DNA of 64,000 nt. It comes from Synechococcus sp. CBW1004 (GTDB lineage Bacteria > Cyanobacteriota > Cyanobacteriia > PCC-6307 > Cyanobiaceae). Made by a program: the position numbers and the translations under genes. The notes beneath the pieces are model-generated. The model saw nothing but the letters and a program-made list of their open reading frames with translations, searched no databases and was not told the origin of the DNA. Shown one piece after another: positions 47,267 to 56,740 of the stretch (within the stretch, counting starts at the first letter, position 1; the number at the start of each line of letters is the position of its first letter). Location of the stretch: assembly GCF_015840715.1 (NCBI RefSeq), contig NZ_CP060397.1:434001-498000 (forward strand), in the 5' to 3' direction.

Positions 47267-48795
47267 GGTTGAGGGTCGCCGGTCCGTCAGCCATCCGCCG
47301 CTCCGATCCCCGCTCCTCCGCAGTTCAGGCCGCCGCTGAGAGCGGGCGCCGTCGTCCCGGCGGGGATCGCCCGGCAGGGCGGCGCCCTGCCGATGCCGTC
47401 GCGGCAGATCACCCGACAGACCAACAGCCCCTCGGATCGTCGCCAACCCGAAGCGCCGCTCCGGTCTCCGCCCTGGCAGCGGATTTCGCTGAGCTGGGCC
47501 TCTCCGAGCCGCTGCTCAAGGCGGTGGCTGCCAAGGGCTATCGCACCCCTTCACCGATCCAGCGTCAGTGCATCCCCGCGGTGCTCGAGGGTCATGACGT
47601 GATGGCCGCCGCCCAGACCGGCACCGGTAAGACGGCCGGCTTCACCCTGCCGCTGCTGGAACGTCTGCGCCACGGTCCCCATGCCCGCGGTGGTGTGGTG
47701 CGGGCCCTGGTGCTCACGCCCACCCGTGAACTGGCAGCTCAGGTCGCCGAGAACGTGGTGGCCTACGGGCGCTACCTCGATCTGCGCAGCGATGTGGTGT
47801 TCGGCGGGGTCAGCATCAACCCGCAGATCGATCGACTGCGGCGCGGCACCGACGTGCTGGTGGCCACCCCCGGCCGGCTGATGGATCTGCAGCAGCAGCG
47901 CGCTCTGCGCCTGGATCAGGTGGAGATCCTGGTGCTCGATGAGGCCGACCGCATGCTGGACATGGGCTTCATCCGCGACATCCGTCGCATCCTCGCCCTG
48001 CTGCCGGAGCGGCGCCAGAACCTGCTCTTCTCGGCCACCTTCTCCGGCGAGATCCGCCGCCTGGCTCACGGGCTGCTGCATCAGCCGGTGCAGCTGCAGG
48101 CCAGCCCCGAGAACGGCACGGCGCCGCTGGTGGAGCAGGTGCTGCATCCCTGTGACATGGCCCGCAAGGGCGATCTGCTGTGCCACCTGATCCGCAGCAA
48201 CGACTGGCGTCAGGTGCTGGTGTTCTCGCGCACCAAGCATGGCGCCAATCGCATGGCCGAGCGGCTGGAGAAGGAGGGCCTTTCAGCGGCGGCGATCCAT
48301 GGCAACAAGAGCCAGGGAGCCCGCACCCGTGCCCTGGCCGGCTTCAAGAGCGGCGAGGTGCGCGTGCTGGTGGCCACGGACATCGCGGCTCGCGGCATCG
48401 ACATTCATCAGCTGCCGCAGGTGGTCAATCTCGACCTGCCGAACATCGCCGAGGACTACGTGCACCGCATCGGCCGCACCGGCCGCGCCGGTCAGAACGG
48501 CCATGCCATCTCACTGGTGGCGGCGGAGGAACAGGAACTGCTGCGGGCCATCGAGAAGCTCACCGGCACCACGCTGCCCCGTACGGTCGTCCCGGGCTTC
48601 GAGCCCACGGTGCTCACCGCCCCGCCCCTCGACCTCAGCGGCGGCCGGGGGCGGCGTGGCGGCCCCACACGGGGTGGTGAGCGCTCCGGCGAGGAGCGTC
48701 GCCGGCGGAGCCCTGACGCTGGGGCACGCACTGGTGAACGCCGGCCGGCCCGCGAGGGTGACCGGCGTGAGCGCAGCCGCCCCCGCAGCCGCTGA
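47227..48795 (+). CDS. DEAD-box RNA helicase (RhlE-like)
   Basis: A helicase of about 522 residues. The core has all motifs: Q motif ([14 protein letters not shown]), [10 protein letters not shown], Ia PTREL, II DEAD ([14 protein letters not shown]), III SAT, and [12 protein letters not shown]. The C-terminal tail is Arg/Gly-rich ([23 protein letters not shown]) for RNA binding. RhlE-like helicases act in cold adaptation and ribosome or mRNA remodelling. The start is uncertain: ATG 47227 follows GGAGGG at about 10 bases; a TTG at 47269 lies just after the DUF6464 stop. The N-terminal ~100 residues are disordered. Confidence 0.85.
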   Translation: MQPLPQRSAVPRLGLRVAGPSAIRRSDPRSSAVQAAAESGRRRPGGDRPAGRRPADAVAADHPTDQQPLGSSPTRSAAPVSALAADFAELGLSEPLLKAVAAKGYRTPSPIQRQCIPAVLEGHDVMAAAQTGTGKTAGFTLPLLERLRHGPHARGGVVRALVLTPTRELAAQVAENVVAYGRYLDLRSDVVFGGVSINPQIDRLRRGTDVLVATPGRLMDLQQQRALRLDQVEILVLDEADRMLDMGFIRDIRRILALLPERRQNLLFSATFSGEIRRLAHGLLHQPVQLQASPENGTAPLVEQVLHPCDMARKGDLLCHLIRSNDWRQVLVFSRTKHGANRMAERLEKEGLSAAAIHGNKSQGARTRALAGFKSGEVRVLVATDIAARGIDIHQLPQVVNLDLPNIAEDYVHRIGRTGRAGQNGHAISLVAAEEQELLRAIEKLTGTTLPRTVVPGFEPTVLTAPPLDLSGGRGRRGGPTRGGERSGEERRRRSPDAGARTGERRPAREGDRRERSRPRSR

Positions 48796-48961
48796 ACGTT
48801 GCTGTCTGACTGACGAACCCCCGGCATCATCGCCGTGCCACGGTCCACCACCGACCCAACTGAGTCGGCCAGGAAGTGGTGTTCGCCATGACCGCTGTAA
48901 CGGAGGCGACGGTCGTCAACGGCGATCCGAGCTGCAGTACGAAGGTTCCGTTGCTCCTGCA

Positions 48962-49174
48962 ATGCCCTACGAACCCGGCTCCAGCCAGTGCCGCGTCCTG
49001 ATCGACTGCAAGGTTCAGGTGGAAACCATGTTGATGGCCCTCTCGCGCATCGAGGCGAGCGAGCCGATCCGTGAGCAGTTGCTTCAGGTCCACCAGCAAC
49101 TTGAGCAGCTCCACGACCGTCATCGCAGTGATCCACCCCGCTCCCAGCCGAGCGCCGAACTCCACTGCGCCTGA
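48962..49174 (+). CDS. Possible small helical protein
   Basis: A 70-codon frame whose central part, CKVQVETMLMALSRIEASEPIREQLLQVHQQLEQLHDRH, is a convincing amphipathic helix or coiled coil, with Cys at positions 9 and 14. No family or Shine-Dalgarno is recognised. A sequence matching the LexA motif (AGTACGAAGGTTCC, 48936-48949) lies 12 bases before the start; this may be chance. Confidence 0.42.
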   Translation: MPYEPGSSQCRVLIDCKVQVETMLMALSRIEASEPIREQLLQVHQQLEQLHDRHRSDPPRSQPSAELHCA

Positions 49175-49482
49175 ATCGTGGCGGCAGCCGCTGCAACGTC
49201 CGTTCCGTCCCTCCGTCGATGGCAGCGGTGATTCTGAACCGGTGTCAGCCGCCTCTCGGGATCACCACGGGCTCGGACCTGCAGCGGCAGCCGTCATCGC
49301 TGCTGCTGGCTGCCTCCATTCGTGACACATGGCGTCGACACAGCGGCAAATCTTGGGTGGCACAGCACAGCCCTGCTCGTTGAAGCGCCGCGGTGGGCAA
49401 TGACGGCAGACCTGCCATTGCCACTGTCTCTGCACCTGTCCATGCTGAAGGGGTTCCCTCTGCGGACGCAGCGAAACCGACC
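49175..49482. other. 308-bp intergenic region, nothing recognised
   Basis: Between the possible small helical protein and the secreted protein gene no coding frame, RNA or clear terminator was recognised. Confidence 0.4.
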
Positions 49483-49977
49483 ATGCGCCATCGCTCCCTC
49501 TGTCTCAGCCGGGGCGGCCTGATCTCGGCCCTGACCATGGCTCTGCTGGTCTCGCCCCTTCCCTCGCGCAGCGAGGTTCTGTACACGCTCAGGACCCAGT
49601 GCAGCCTCGCCGGTGCCGCCCCGGTTCCCTGCAGCGTCGAAGCTGTCAATGACAGCGGTGCCACGCTCTACCGCCATCGGATCGGCGACCAGATCCAGAC
49701 GATTCGCATCACCGACAAGCCGGTCCGCATGGCGTTGTGGGATCACTCTGCCAAGCAGTGGCGCCCCCTCAACCGAGCCTCCGCACGTTTCTCCACCAAC
49801 ACGGTCTGTTTCAACGACAGAGAGTTGTGCGTCGTCAATCCCAATTACCTCAACAGTGTGCGTGAGGGCAATGTCGCCGCCATGGCGGGTCGCGATCTCA
49901 TCAAGGTGAATTTCGGCTCCGACGGGCGCATCAACGCCAGCTGCTACGACGACGGTTGCGAGGTGAGCCTGCAATGA
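49483..49977 (+). CDS. Secreted hypothetical protein
   Basis: A 164-residue protein with a signal peptide (RHRSLCLSRGGLISALTMALLVSPLPSRS) and a small Cys-containing domain (TQCSLAGAAPVPCSVEAVNDSGATLY; VCFNDRELCVVNP; ASCYDDGCEV), whose paired cysteines could form disulfides outside the cytoplasm. No family recognised. The ATG at 49483 opens the signal peptide. Its TGA overlaps the ATG of the next gene (ATGA), so the two are translated together. Confidence 0.65.
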   Translation: MRHRSLCLSRGGLISALTMALLVSPLPSRSEVLYTLRTQCSLAGAAPVPCSVEAVNDSGATLYRHRIGDQIQTIRITDKPVRMALWDHSAKQWRPLNRASARFSTNTVCFNDRELCVVNPNYLNSVREGNVAAMAGRDLIKVNFGSDGRINASCYDDGCEVSLQ

Positions 49978-50978
49978 CCATCCACACGTCTCTGGGTGGC
50001 TTCAGCCTCGCTGCGGTTCTGATGTTGCCGCCTGCAGGCCATGCCGCGTTACTGGCAGCATCTCCGGCCTCATCACAGCTGGCATCCATGCCTCTGATCG
50101 CCCGGGGTGGCGGCGGGCGCGGCGGTGGTGGGCGTGCCGGTGGCGGAGCCAGCCGCGGAGGCGGCGGGGCCGCCCGCTCCGTGGGCAGCCGCGGCGGTGG
50201 CGACCGGATGCGCGCACAGACAGGCTTTCAGGGAGCCGCTTCCGGCCTCAACCGCGGTGAACGCCGGCCCAGCGGTGGCTGGAGCGGCGGTGTGCCGGCC
50301 TCCAGTGCGCGGCCCAGCCTCGATCGCCCGGCAGGCCGCGATCTGGGCCGTGTACCGAGTCGTGACGGCAGCGCCGGGGTGAGCCGACCCGCCAGCGGAC
50401 GTGATCTCAACCGCGCGGAGCTCAACCGGCCGGCGGGCGATCGTGAGTTCAATCGCGCTGATTTCAACCGGGCTGACCTGAACCGGACAGATGTCAATCG
50501 CAATATCAACCGAGATCTGAATCGCACGGTCAACCGCAACTGGACGCGCAACGTCAACATCGGCGCCATCGATCTCCATCCCGGTTGGGCCAGACCCGGC
50601 TGGGGCCTGGCGCGTCCCTGGAACACCGGTTGGTATGGCGGCTGGAGCAACCCGCCCTGGGGCTGGTGGGGAGCCAGAGCGGCGGTCTGGGGGGTCGGGA
50701 CGCTGGCCACGGCCTCACTGATCAACAGCGCCGTCGATGCGGCGATCAATGATCAGGTGACCTACATCGTCGTGCCGAACACCTCCTATCAGCTGCTCTA
50801 TGGCTCGGTGGCTCCCAGTGGCAGTTCGTCGGTCTCCTTCGCTGTCAGCGCCGATGGCAGCACTTATCAGCTCACGGCCGACTGCCAGGCCGGAACCATC
50901 AACGGACAGGATCCTGCCAGTGCCGCCGAAGCCGAACTGCTGAATGCCGCCTGTCAGGTGGCGTACGGAACAGCCTGA
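49974..50978 (+). CDS. Secreted Gly-rich / Asn-Arg repeat protein
   Basis: A 334-residue exported protein in distinct blocks: signal peptide (to about residue 23), a Gly/Arg-rich stretch (about 45-80, GGGGRGGGGRAGGG), a degenerate NR-x-x-(L/F) repeat tract (about 140-195: NRAELNRPAG, FNRADFNRADLNRTD, NRNINRDLNRTVNRN), a Trp/Gly-rich segment (WYGGWSNPPWGWWG), a hydrophobic helix and a small C-terminal domain (VTYIVVPNTSYQLLYG). The build suggests a surface or envelope protein. Function unknown. Overlaps its upstream partner (ATGA). Confidence 0.68.
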   Translation: MTIHTSLGGFSLAAVLMLPPAGHAALLAASPASSQLASMPLIARGGGGRGGGGRAGGGASRGGGGAARSVGSRGGGDRMRAQTGFQGAASGLNRGERRPSGGWSGGVPASSARPSLDRPAGRDLGRVPSRDGSAGVSRPASGRDLNRAELNRPAGDREFNRADFNRADLNRTDVNRNINRDLNRTVNRNWTRNVNIGAIDLHPGWARPGWGLARPWNTGWYGGWSNPPWGWWGARAAVWGVGTLATASLINSAVDAAINDQVTYIVVPNTSYQLLYGSVAPSGSSSVSFAVSADGSTYQLTADCQAGTINGQDPASAAEAELLNAACQVAYGTA

Positions 50979-51190
50979 GGCTCCATCGGGTCCATCGCCA
51001 CACCACCTCTCGGTGGGCCCCAGGAATCGGGTCGTCTCTCGTCGGGTTGCAGCAACAGCAACCCAGGATGGTTCCGGAAGGAATCGGGGCTGCTTTCGCT
51101 GTAACTCCCCCACCCGTGCTCGGCCGTGTCCATGCTGGTGGCCACGGTAGGGGCCTGTCGGGGCACATCGTTCACCTCGGAGGTCGTGCT

Positions 51191-52048
51191 CTGTCCATCA
51201 CCCCATTTCGCGTCGTCCTGTACTGGACAGCCATCGTCAGCCTGACGACAGCACCTGCGTTGGCACAGGAGGCTTCCAGGGATGCCTTGCCGGCGCCGGC
51301 TGCCGCCCCGGAGGCGGTGTGGGATGGCACGGTCGAGCTCTATGGCTATCTGCCCTGGCTTCAGTCCACCACCACCGTGCGCGGCTTTGAGGCCGAAACG
51401 GATCTGGATCCCGCCCAGATCCTTCAGAGACTCCAGTCCACCTTCAGCGCCAGGGCCAGCCTCGAACGCCGGCGTCTCGGCCTGCTGATGGATGTCTCCA
51501 CCAACCAGATTGGTGCGGCGAATTCCCGCAGCACCCGCCGCGGAGTGTTCACCGGCAACAGTGAAGTCACCTCGATCAACGGCGTCTATGACGTGGCGCT
51601 TCGCTGGCGCCTCGGAGAGCGCGAAAGCGCTGTGGGCCTCCCCGGTAGTGGCTGGCTGATCCCCTACGCGGGCATGCGCGTGGTTCAGGCGCGTCTCGAT
51701 GTGGCAGCGGAGCTGCGCGGCAACGGTCCTCGCGGCGTCAGCCTGCAGCGCCAGAGCACGCTGGAGCGGACCTGGACCCAGCCGCTGCTTGGCCTGCAGG
51801 GATCGGTCTTCCTCACGCCACGCCTGCGGGCCTTCGCCCGAGGTGATCTCGGCGGATTCGGCCTGGCAGGCGCTGAAGATTTCAGCGCCAACGGTCAGGC
51901 CGGTGTCGGCTATGCGATCGGCAACAACACGAATCTGAACGTCTCCTGGCGTTATCAGGGCCTGCGCTGGAATAATGGGGCCGCACGCAGCAATGGTTTC
52001 ACCAGTGATCTGAACGGTATCGAAGTGGGTGTGAAGTTCTACTTCTGA
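51191..52048 (+). CDS. Outer-membrane beta-barrel protein, probable CTG start
   Basis: A 285-residue protein: a signal peptide (SITPFRVVLYWTAIVSLTTAPALA), then alternating beta strands typical of small outer-membrane barrels (VELYGYLPWLQSTTTV; RLGLLMDVSTNQIG; LNVSWRYQGLRWNNG), ending in KFYF, a C-terminal aromatic residue as in barrel proteins. The frame is open from 51047 with an ATG at 51068, but these starts would bury the signal peptide ~40 residues in. A CTG at 51191 lies 7 bases after GGAGG and starts the signal peptide exactly. Confidence 0.7.
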   Translation: MSITPFRVVLYWTAIVSLTTAPALAQEASRDALPAPAAAPEAVWDGTVELYGYLPWLQSTTTVRGFEAETDLDPAQILQRLQSTFSARASLERRRLGLLMDVSTNQIGAANSRSTRRGVFTGNSEVTSINGVYDVALRWRLGERESAVGLPGSGWLIPYAGMRVVQARLDVAAELRGNGPRGVSLQRQSTLERTWTQPLLGLQGSVFLTPRLRAFARGDLGGFGLAGAEDFSANGQAGVGYAIGNNTNLNVSWRYQGLRWNNGAARSNGFTSDLNGIEVGVKFYF

Positions 52049-52131
52049 ACCCAGGCTCGGTGAGCCGGCTCTGGGTGTCGCACCTGTTCAGTTCACGCTG
52101 ACACGGTCGCCCGACACGCAGGGTCTGGTGA

Positions 52132-53046
52132 TCATTCCGGGACACCCAGTCCGCGCAGGCCTTCGCGAAGAAGATCGGAGGGCCTGACGTTGAAGGCTCT
52201 CTGGAAATCGCGACTGAACTGGGAAAGATGGGGGGAGCCGTAACGGGCGGCGATGGCTGATACCGTATCGCCGGATTCCGGGCTGAGCAGCCGCATGCGG
52301 GCGGCATCAAGACGTCGGCTGCGAATCCAGTGGACCGGACCACAGCCGAAGCGCTCCTGGAAGAAGTTGCGCAGACTGCGCTGTGAATAGCCACTCTGCT
52401 CCACGAGATCGGTGAGTTGGATCGGGCGATGCAGATGGGCATCAATCCAGGCGAGCAGCTGATCGAAAATGTGATTCTTGCTCCCCCGCTGCGGCTCCTG
52501 GCGATGGTCCGCCGTCTGGATCAGATCACCACAGAGCAGCAGGGCGATCAGCCGTTGGATGGCCCGGTCGAGGCCTACCTTCTCAAGGTGCCGTTCCTGG
52601 TGAAGAGGTTCGCAGCCACTCAGATGCAGCAGCTGGAGCAGGGCTTCCCCAAGTTCACGCTGGGGACTCTGTCGCGGTTGCAGCGGCAGGGGGGTCTGCA
52701 GGCGCCGGCGGAACCGTGCCGGACTGAGGCGATGATCGGCGAGTTCGGCCGCCAGCTGGGCGAGGCGCTCGGGCTCCAGTTCGATCCGCCAGCCATGCAG
52801 CAAAGAGGTCTGCAGTCCTTGCGCCTGACTGGGGAGATAAAGCAGATCGAGCGAGGGGCGCAGGATGCGCTGCAGGTTGGTGTGATGCAGCGTCAGTGGC
52901 TGGTTCGTGGGAATCAGCAAGTCCGCGCCATGTCGTGGTGCTGCGCAGCGTCCCACCGCACCATGACAGAGCCTGAGTGTGCCCAGAGTCCAGGTCGCCG
53001 GGGCATTGGCAGGCGTGGGCTGCGTGATCAGGGAAAGAGTCGTCAT
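52132..53046 (-). CDS. AraC-family transcriptional regulator
   Basis: A 304-residue regulator. The C-terminal ~100 residues are the double helix-turn-helix AraC domain (IQLTDLVEQSGYSQRSLRNFFQERFGCGPVHWIRSRRLDAARMRLL, then SAIAARYGSPHLSQFSRDFQRAFNVRPSDLL); the N-terminal part is a divergent ligand-binding domain. It is the last gene of the sulfatase-FGE-AraC run; its ATG overlaps the FGE stop (ATGA). It probably regulates this operon, perhaps together with the AraC gene at 55.6 kb. Confidence 0.85.
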   Translation of the reverse strand: MTTLSLITQPTPANAPATWTLGTLRLCHGAVGRCAAPRHGADLLIPTNQPLTLHHTNLQRILRPSLDLLYLPSQAQGLQTSLLHGWRIELEPERLAQLAAELADHRLSPARFRRRLQTPLPLQPRQSPQRELGEALLQLLHLSGCEPLHQERHLEKVGLDRAIQRLIALLLCGDLIQTADHRQEPQRGSKNHIFDQLLAWIDAHLHRPIQLTDLVEQSGYSQRSLRNFFQERFGCGPVHWIRSRRLDAARMRLLSPESGDTVSAIAARYGSPHLSQFSRDFQRAFNVRPSDLLREGLRGLGVPE

Positions 53047-54047
53047 GGCTGCAGCCTCACAACACAACGAAAGCCGAGATGGCTGGTTGAGGTATCCAGG
53101 CCCTGAGCCCTGCGTGCCGCAGGGCGATAGCGCCGGCAGTATTCAGGTGCGCAGAGGAAGGAGCCTCCCTTCACCACGCGGCGAGGCGTTGATCCGTGCT
53201 CGGAGTGAGGGTCGATGCTGTTCAGCCGTGCCTGCTCGGCCGCCGCGCAGCAGTGCCCTGGTTCTGGTGTGCCCTGGTCCGGATCATGGCCATGGCGATA
53301 CCAGTCGCGCGTCCACTCCCAGACATTGCCGATCATGTCGACCAGCCCGAAGCCATTCGCCGGGAAGCTCCCGACGGGCGATGTGCGCTCGTAGCCATCG
53401 AAACGGCTGTTGTGGTGTGGAAAGGCTCCCTGCCAGGTGTTGGCCATCGCTCTCCCCCCTGGATGCAGCTCATCACCCCAGGCGTATTCGCAGTCCTGGA
53501 GGCCGCCGCGGGCGGCCCACTCCCATTCCCGTTCACTGGGCAGCTGCTTGCCGGCCCAGTCGGCATAGGCTTCGGCATCGGCAGCGGTGATGTGCACCAC
53601 CGGATGTCGGTCGCGACTTCTGATCGAGCTGCCGGGTCCCTCGGGGTGGCGCCAGTCGGCTCCGAAGACGTAGTGCCACCACTGATGCGTGTCCGTGAGA
53701 GGCACTGGTCCGCTGGGAGACACGAACACGATCGAGGCGGGCCTCAGGCGTTCCGGCGGAGCACCCGGATAGGCGGCAGGATCAGCGGGCTGCTCGGCCA
53801 CGGTGATGTAGTCCGTGGCCTTGACGAACTTCAGAAACTGAGCATTCGTCACCGGCGCCGGATCCATCCAGAATCCCTCCACCTCGACCCAGTGGGCCGG
53901 GGCTTCCTCGGGATAGTGATCATCTGAGCCCATCCGGAAGCGGCCTGGTGGAATCCACACCATTCCTGGAGCGGGCGGACGGCCCGCCGGTCTTGCAGCG
54001 GGCTTCTGCGTTGCAGCAGTGGATCGGGATGGCAGGGAACGTCTCAT
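53043..54047 (-). CDS. Formylglycine-generating enzyme (SUMF1/FGE family)
   Basis: A 334-residue protein of the FGE-sulfatase fold: GMVWIPPGRFRMGSD at the start, then EVEGFWMDPAPVTNAQFLKFV, LPSEREWEWAARGG, DMIGNVWEWTRDWY and GGSFLCAPEYCRRYRPAAR. The last holds both active-site cysteines (about C299 and C304, equal to human C336/C341), so this is a true sulfatase-activating enzyme, not a catalytically dead relative. It converts the sulfatase Cys to formylglycine. The sulfatase gene lies 12 bases upstream in the same operon. Confidence 0.9.
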   Translation of the reverse strand: MRRSLPSRSTAATQKPAARPAGRPPAPGMVWIPPGRFRMGSDDHYPEEAPAHWVEVEGFWMDPAPVTNAQFLKFVKATDYITVAEQPADPAAYPGAPPERLRPASIVFVSPSGPVPLTDTHQWWHYVFGADWRHPEGPGSSIRSRDRHPVVHITAADAEAYADWAGKQLPSEREWEWAARGGLQDCEYAWGDELHPGGRAMANTWQGAFPHHNSRFDGYERTSPVGSFPANGFGLVDMIGNVWEWTRDWYRHGHDPDQGTPEPGHCCAAAEQARLNSIDPHSEHGSTPRRVVKGGSFLCAPEYCRRYRPAARRAQGLDTSTSHLGFRCVVRLQP

Positions 54048-54058
54048 TCCTGCAGGCT

Positions 54059-55570
54059 TCAGGCGCCGCCGCTCGCGGCCTTCTCAAGTTTCTCGATCAC
54101 CCGCTCCAGCGAGAAGCTCGCGGCCTTCTGTCGCGGCGGATAGGCCACGAAGGTCTCGAGAAACTCGCCAACGAATGTCTGGGCGGGCACAAGCATGAAG
54201 ACATGATCGAACATCCAGTCCCAGTAGGTATTGGAGGTGATGTCAGCCCGCTCGTAGGGATCAGTGAGGAGGTTGAAGATCTTCGGAATCCGCAGCTCCA
54301 CAAACGGTTCAGCCCAGATCTGACAGGTTCCGGGGCAGCGCTGCTCCATGAAGACGAACTTCCAGTTGTCGTAGCGCAGTCCGACCAGGTCGCCGTCATC
54401 GGAGAAGTAGAAGAACTCCTTGCGCGGACTCCTGTCGGCCTTGCCTGTCCAGTAGTCGAGCATATTGTAGCCATCCAGATGGATGTGGAAGGTCTTGTCA
54501 CCGACCTGATGGCCTGCTTTGAGCTTCTGCTTGATCTCCGGCTCCCCCGCCGCTGCCAGCAGGGTGGGTAGCCAGTCGAGATGGCTGCAGATGCCGGTGA
54601 TGTTGGTGCCGGGAGCGATCCTGCCCGGCCAGCGCACCATGGCCGGCACGCGGAATGCACCTTCCCAGTTGGTGTTCTTCTCGCTGCGGAACGGGGTCAT
54701 GCCGGCATCGGGCCAGCTGTTCATGTGCGGCCCGTTGTCAGTGCTGTACATCACGATCGTGTCATCGGTGATGCCCAGCTCGTCGAGCAGGTTGAGCATC
54801 TCACCGATGCATTCGTCGTGATAGATCATCACGTCGTGGTATTCCGATTGCCAGCGCCCACTGCGGCCGACGTCCTGGGGCCGTGCATAGGTGCGGAAGT
54901 GCATGTGTGTCGTGTTGAACCACACGAAGAACGGTTCCCCTGAGGCCACTGCGTCGCGGATGAACCGCTTCGCCTCAGCCATGAACTCATCGTCCGCCGT
55001 CTCCATCCGCTTGCGCGTCAGAGGGCCGGTGCTCTCGATCCGCTGGGTTCCATCTCCGTTGGCCCAGCAATGCAGGACCCCCCGCGGTGCGAAGCGCTTG
55101 CGGAAGTTGGGAAACTCGGGGTCATCCTCCCTGGGATAATCGCGCAGTTCCGGTTCCTCTTCGGCATTGAGGTGATAGAGGTTGCCGAAGAATTCGTCGA
55201 ACCCATGCATCGTCGGCAGGTGTTCGTCGCGGTCACCGAAGTGGTTCTTGCCGAACTGACCGGTGCGGTAGCCCTGCGGCTTGAGCAGTTCGGCAATGGT
55301 GGGGTCCTCGGCTCGGAAACCGAGCTCCGCACCCGGGAGGCCGACCTTGCTCAGGCCGGTGCGATAGACGCTCTGCCCGGTGATGAATGCGGCGCGCCCT
55401 GCGGTGCAGCTCTGCTCGGCGTAGTAGTGGATGAATTTGGCTCCTTCCCTGGCCACCCGATCGATGTTCGGGGTCTCGTATCCCATCAGCCCATGGCTGT
55501 AGCAGCTGAGGTTGCTCTGGCCGATGTCGTCGCCCCAGAGGATCAGGATGTTGGGTTTTCCGTTGGGCAT
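54059..55570 (-). CDS. Arylsulfatase (formylglycine-dependent, CxAxR type)
   Basis: A 503-residue sulfatase: metal-binding GDDIGQSN near the N-terminus, active-site CTAGRAAFITG with Cys 55 (the CxAxR variant of CxPxR, which FGE can still modify), FGKNHFGD, TTHMHFRT and TDNGPHMNSWPD. No signal peptide is visible from the ATG at 55570, so it is either cytoplasmic or exported another way. It would hydrolyse sulfate esters, giving sulfate or freeing organic substrates. First gene of the operon with FGE and AraC; divergent from a second AraC gene. Confidence 0.9.
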   Translation of the reverse strand: MPNGKPNILILWGDDIGQSNLSCYSHGLMGYETPNIDRVAREGAKFIHYYAEQSCTAGRAAFITGQSVYRTGLSKVGLPGAELGFRAEDPTIAELLKPQGYRTGQFGKNHFGDRDEHLPTMHGFDEFFGNLYHLNAEEEPELRDYPREDDPEFPNFRKRFAPRGVLHCWANGDGTQRIESTGPLTRKRMETADDEFMAEAKRFIRDAVASGEPFFVWFNTTHMHFRTYARPQDVGRSGRWQSEYHDVMIYHDECIGEMLNLLDELGITDDTIVMYSTDNGPHMNSWPDAGMTPFRSEKNTNWEGAFRVPAMVRWPGRIAPGTNITGICSHLDWLPTLLAAAGEPEIKQKLKAGHQVGDKTFHIHLDGYNMLDYWTGKADRSPRKEFFYFSDDGDLVGLRYDNWKFVFMEQRCPGTCQIWAEPFVELRIPKIFNLLTDPYERADITSNTYWDWMFDHVFMLVPAQTFVGEFLETFVAYPPRQKAASFSLERVIEKLEKAASGGA

Positions 55571-55641
55571 GGGAGTGTTTGCCTGGCAAGGAAACGGGTG
55601 GGCCCAGCCCCTCGGCCCAGACCCCCTCTGTCCCGAGCTTG

Positions 55642-56676
55642 ATGGGCATGGGAGAATCGGGCCACTCAAAAAGTGCAAGCCTCCCCGCCCGCGTGATCGC
55701 CTTCGGCTGTGTCGAGCATCTGCGTCTGCTGCTCAGCCGAGCCGTTATGCCCCTGCAGCTCACCCAGCTGAGTGCCGGCACGATGCGTGGAGATCTGTTG
55801 CCCATCCGACTCGGTCCGGTGCAGCTGTTGCGCATCCGCCTGGATCGTCCCCTGCTGGCGCGGGGCGAGAAGGATCCGCGCCGCCAGATCGTCTGCCTGG
55901 ATCTGATCCCCCCGGCCGAGGCCCATCCCAGTCGCTCCCATGGGCTGGTGCTGCCGGCCACGGCCCTCTGCGGGCTGGCCAGCCATGGAGAAATCCACCT
56001 CTGTGTGCCGGCCGGTGCCGAATTGGCTCTGGTGGCCATCGACCGCCAGGCGTTCCAGCAATGGTGTTTCAAGCTGGGCTGTGAGGGCCTCGATGCCCGT
56101 TCGCTGCAACGCAACTGGTTGCGGCTGGATGCATGCCGCTTTGACGACCTGCGTGTCTTCCTGCGCCGGCTGTTCACCCTTGCCGAATCGGGGAACGGTC
56201 CGGGTAGCCAGGGGGTTGGAGGTGCTGCCGATCTTCCGACCTCCCTGGTGGTCAACGATCTGATGCCGCTGCTGATCGAGGCTCTGGTGCATGGCGCCGA
56301 TCGCAGTTCAACCCTGCTGCGGCCTCCGGCGCGCATCGAGCTGGTCAAGCAGTTCCAGCGTTGGATGGACCTCCATCCTGGACAGCCGATCTCTCTGGCC
56401 GATCTCTGCCAGGTCGCCTTCGTCAGCCGCCGCAGCCTGATCCAGGGTTTTCGCGACCACCTCGGCATGGGGCCGATGCAGTACGTGAAATTGCAGCGGC
56501 TCCACAGTGCTCGTCGCTCCCTCCTGCGCTCCGATCCCTGCGAGGTCACTGTCACCGAGGTGGCCGCCGACCACGGTTTTCTCAATGCCGGCCATTTCGC
56601 CCGCGACTATCAGAAGCTCTTCGGTGAACGCCCCAGTGCCACCCTGCGCCAGGGTCAGGTGAAGGTCCACGCCTGA
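55642..56676 (+). CDS. AraC-family transcriptional regulator, divergent from the sulfatase
   Basis: A protein of about 344 residues with a C-terminal AraC DNA-binding domain (ISLADLCQVAFVSRRSLIQGFRDHLGMGPMQYVKLQRLHSARRSLL, then VTEVAADHGFLNAGHFARDYQKLFGERPS) and an N-terminal domain (LQLTQLSAGTMRGDLLPIRLGPVQLLRIRL) typical of cyanobacterial AraC proteins. The start is uncertain: ATG 55642 or GTG 55693. Its start region faces that of the sulfatase gene with about 70 bases between, a classic regulator-target arrangement. Confidence 0.82.
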   Translation: MGMGESGHSKSASLPARVIAFGCVEHLRLLLSRAVMPLQLTQLSAGTMRGDLLPIRLGPVQLLRIRLDRPLLARGEKDPRRQIVCLDLIPPAEAHPSRSHGLVLPATALCGLASHGEIHLCVPAGAELALVAIDRQAFQQWCFKLGCEGLDARSLQRNWLRLDACRFDDLRVFLRRLFTLAESGNGPGSQGVGGAADLPTSLVVNDLMPLLIEALVHGADRSSTLLRPPARIELVKQFQRWMDLHPGQPISLADLCQVAFVSRRSLIQGFRDHLGMGPMQYVKLQRLHSARRSLLRSDPCEVTVTEVAADHGFLNAGHFARDYQKLFGERPSATLRQGQVKVHA

Positions 56677-56740
56677 AACGCCTGCAGGCCAGGGTGGAGT
56701 GTGGTCCCAGCGTCAGCGCCGCAGGCTGTGGCGACCTGCC

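Noticed and set aside
48936-48949. Second LexA-motif match upstream of the small gene at 48962
   Set aside because: About one match to this degenerate motif is expected by chance in the window; half-sites differ and no promoter is seen.
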